A stretch of DNA of 43,083 nucleotides, from assembly GCA_017307065.1 (NCBI GenBank), contig JAFKGL010000021.1, positions 1 to 43,083 on the forward strand, read 5' to 3'. Position 1 is the stretch's first letter. Every line of letters starts with the position of its first letter. The notes beneath the pieces are model-generated. The model was not told where the DNA came from. It worked only from the letters and a program-made list of their open reading frames with translations, and searched no databases. Shown here piece by piece: positions 42,337-43,083 of the stretch. The DNA comes from Candidatus Paracaedimonas acanthamoebae (lineage in GTDB: Bacteria > Pseudomonadota > Alphaproteobacteria > Caedimonadales > Caedimonadaceae). The translations under genes and the position numbers were made by a program.

Positions 42337-43083
42337 ATGTTTTCTGACAAGCTAAAAATTCTCCTCCTTGCCCTCCTGTTTGCTGTAAATCGTCCTGTGA
42401 GTATTTATGCATCAGACCAACAACCGATTGAGACGCCAGAAAACACCAAAAAAAGACCGAGACCCGCCGGATCAGAAATTAACGATCTTATCCTCACATA
42501 TGCTTCTTCTACTCTCCCTTCTTCTCAGGGAAGTAGAGATGACGAAGCCGCGGGGAAACCTGCCTCTAAAGTATCAAAACGAGATGAAAATGCAAAATCT
42601 ACAGGCGTAGCATCAACCTCTCCGCTGCAACTAGCAACCACCCCCTCTGAAAACGCTTCCTCGAGCCCAGGGGCCACCTTCAGCGCCCCACAGCCACGAA
42701 GAAACTATGCTTCTTCTCTAGTCGCAGCCCCCTCAGCCGCCAGCTCAATAAAACCTCCTGAAGAAGAGGAAGAAGCCGCGGAAGTTAAGAAAGTCTTCAC
42801 CGAAAGCCGCGTTAAGACCAATAGACTCGCCTATTTTTATGGGGATCAGTACTTTGATTTCACTGATTGGGAAACTAAAACGGCTGAAATTTTACGAAAA
42901 GTAACTGACGCAATACATAAGAATCTCATTTTAACCAGCATAAATATTGCTTTAGCGCAATTAAGCATAATTTATGAAATTGACTCTAAAGCACACAAGT
43001 TCGATTTTATGCTTCCTTACTTTTTTATGAGTCGATTTCCTAAACCAGATGATAAGAAGCTCATCGATGGCACACTTTTATCT
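42337..43083 (+). CDS. Exported protein of unknown function, cut by the window end
   Basis: The frame is open from ATG at 42337 to the last base (249 codons, no stop). It starts with a signal peptide (MFSDKLKILLLALLFAVNRP), followed by about 130 residues of low-complexity Ser/Pro/Ala/Glu-rich sequence. From about residue 160 a folded region begins (VKTNRLAYFYGDQYFDFTDW), with helices such as LILTSINIALAQLSIIYEI. AGAAAG is the only candidate ribosome-binding site and is weak. The layout of signal peptide, disordered spacer and C-terminal domain matches the other exported unknowns in this window. Confidence 0.7.
   Translation, partial: MFSDKLKILLLALLFAVNRPVSIYASDQQPIETPENTKKRPRPAGSEINDLILTYASSTLPSSQGSRDDEAAGKPASKVSKRDENAKSTGVASTSPLQLATTPSENASSSPGATFSAPQPRRNYASSLVAAPSAASSIKPPEEEEEAAEVKKVFTESRVKTNRLAYFYGDQYFDFTDWETKTAEILRKVTDAIHKNLILTSINIALAQLSIIYEIDSKAHKFDFMLPYFFMSRFPKPDDKKLIDGTLLS

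Noticed and set aside
1-43083. tRNA, rRNA, CRISPR array, IS element or prophage
   Set aside because: No T-loop/cloverleaf pattern, regularly spaced repeats, transposase or phage gene was seen by eye. A tRNAscan or ISfinder run could still find something missed.

Overview
The window looks like a chromosomal segment from an AT-rich alphaproteobacterium that lives inside eukaryotic cells, most like the Holosporales-type endosymbionts of amoebae and other protists. That placement is inferred. It rests on the gene content (complete dcw cluster, HemB of the magnesium type usual in alphaproteobacteria, tandem TTAA-N7-TTAA CtrA-type sites), on an organophosphate:phosphate antiporter of the kind used by intracellular bacteria, and on exported proteins with eukaryote-like domains (F-box, leucine-rich repeats). 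No rRNA, tRNA, IS element, phage gene or CRISPR array was seen.

Layout. Positions 1-4114 hold ihfA with a clear terminator and two tandem paralogous exported proteins of unknown function. Positions 4235-8180 hold ssb, gyrA and coaD. An exported TPR-secretin lipoprotein (8242-10137) stands alone and converges on an OPA-family sugar-phosphate transporter. hemB follows, coupled to a small lipoprotein gene. The minus-strand block 13714-17316 is accessory: a decayed exported LRR gene, an intact exported F-box plus LRR protein, and a degraded acetyltransferase gene.

Positions 17415-35535 (minus strand) are an uninterrupted 16-gene dcw cluster in the order mraZ-rsmH-ftsL-ftsI-murE-murF-mraY-murD-ftsW-murG-murC-murB-ddl-ftsQ-ftsA-ftsZ. 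Most junctions overlap or are a few bases apart, so it probably works as one operon. It encodes the cytoplasmic and lipid-linked steps of peptidoglycan precursor synthesis from UDP-MurNAc formation (MurB) to lipid II (MurG), D-Ala-D-Ala ligase, and the septal SEDS/PBP pair with FtsL, FtsQ, FtsA and FtsZ. MurE carries the DNPR motif of meso-diaminopimelate enzymes. Upstream of mraZ are a MraZ box of phased TGGGA repeats lying over a plausible promoter, a perfect DnaA box, and tandem CtrA-type sites.

The right end (36081-43083) is again accessory and rich in predicted exported proteins: a ComEC-like metallo-beta-lactamase-fold protein with a long helical C-terminal half, three small exported or lipoprotein genes, a protein built of three ~108-residue repeats, and a protein cut by the window edge. 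The most interesting content is this set of exported unknowns beside an orphan secretin, and the combined cell-cycle control region in front of the dcw operon.
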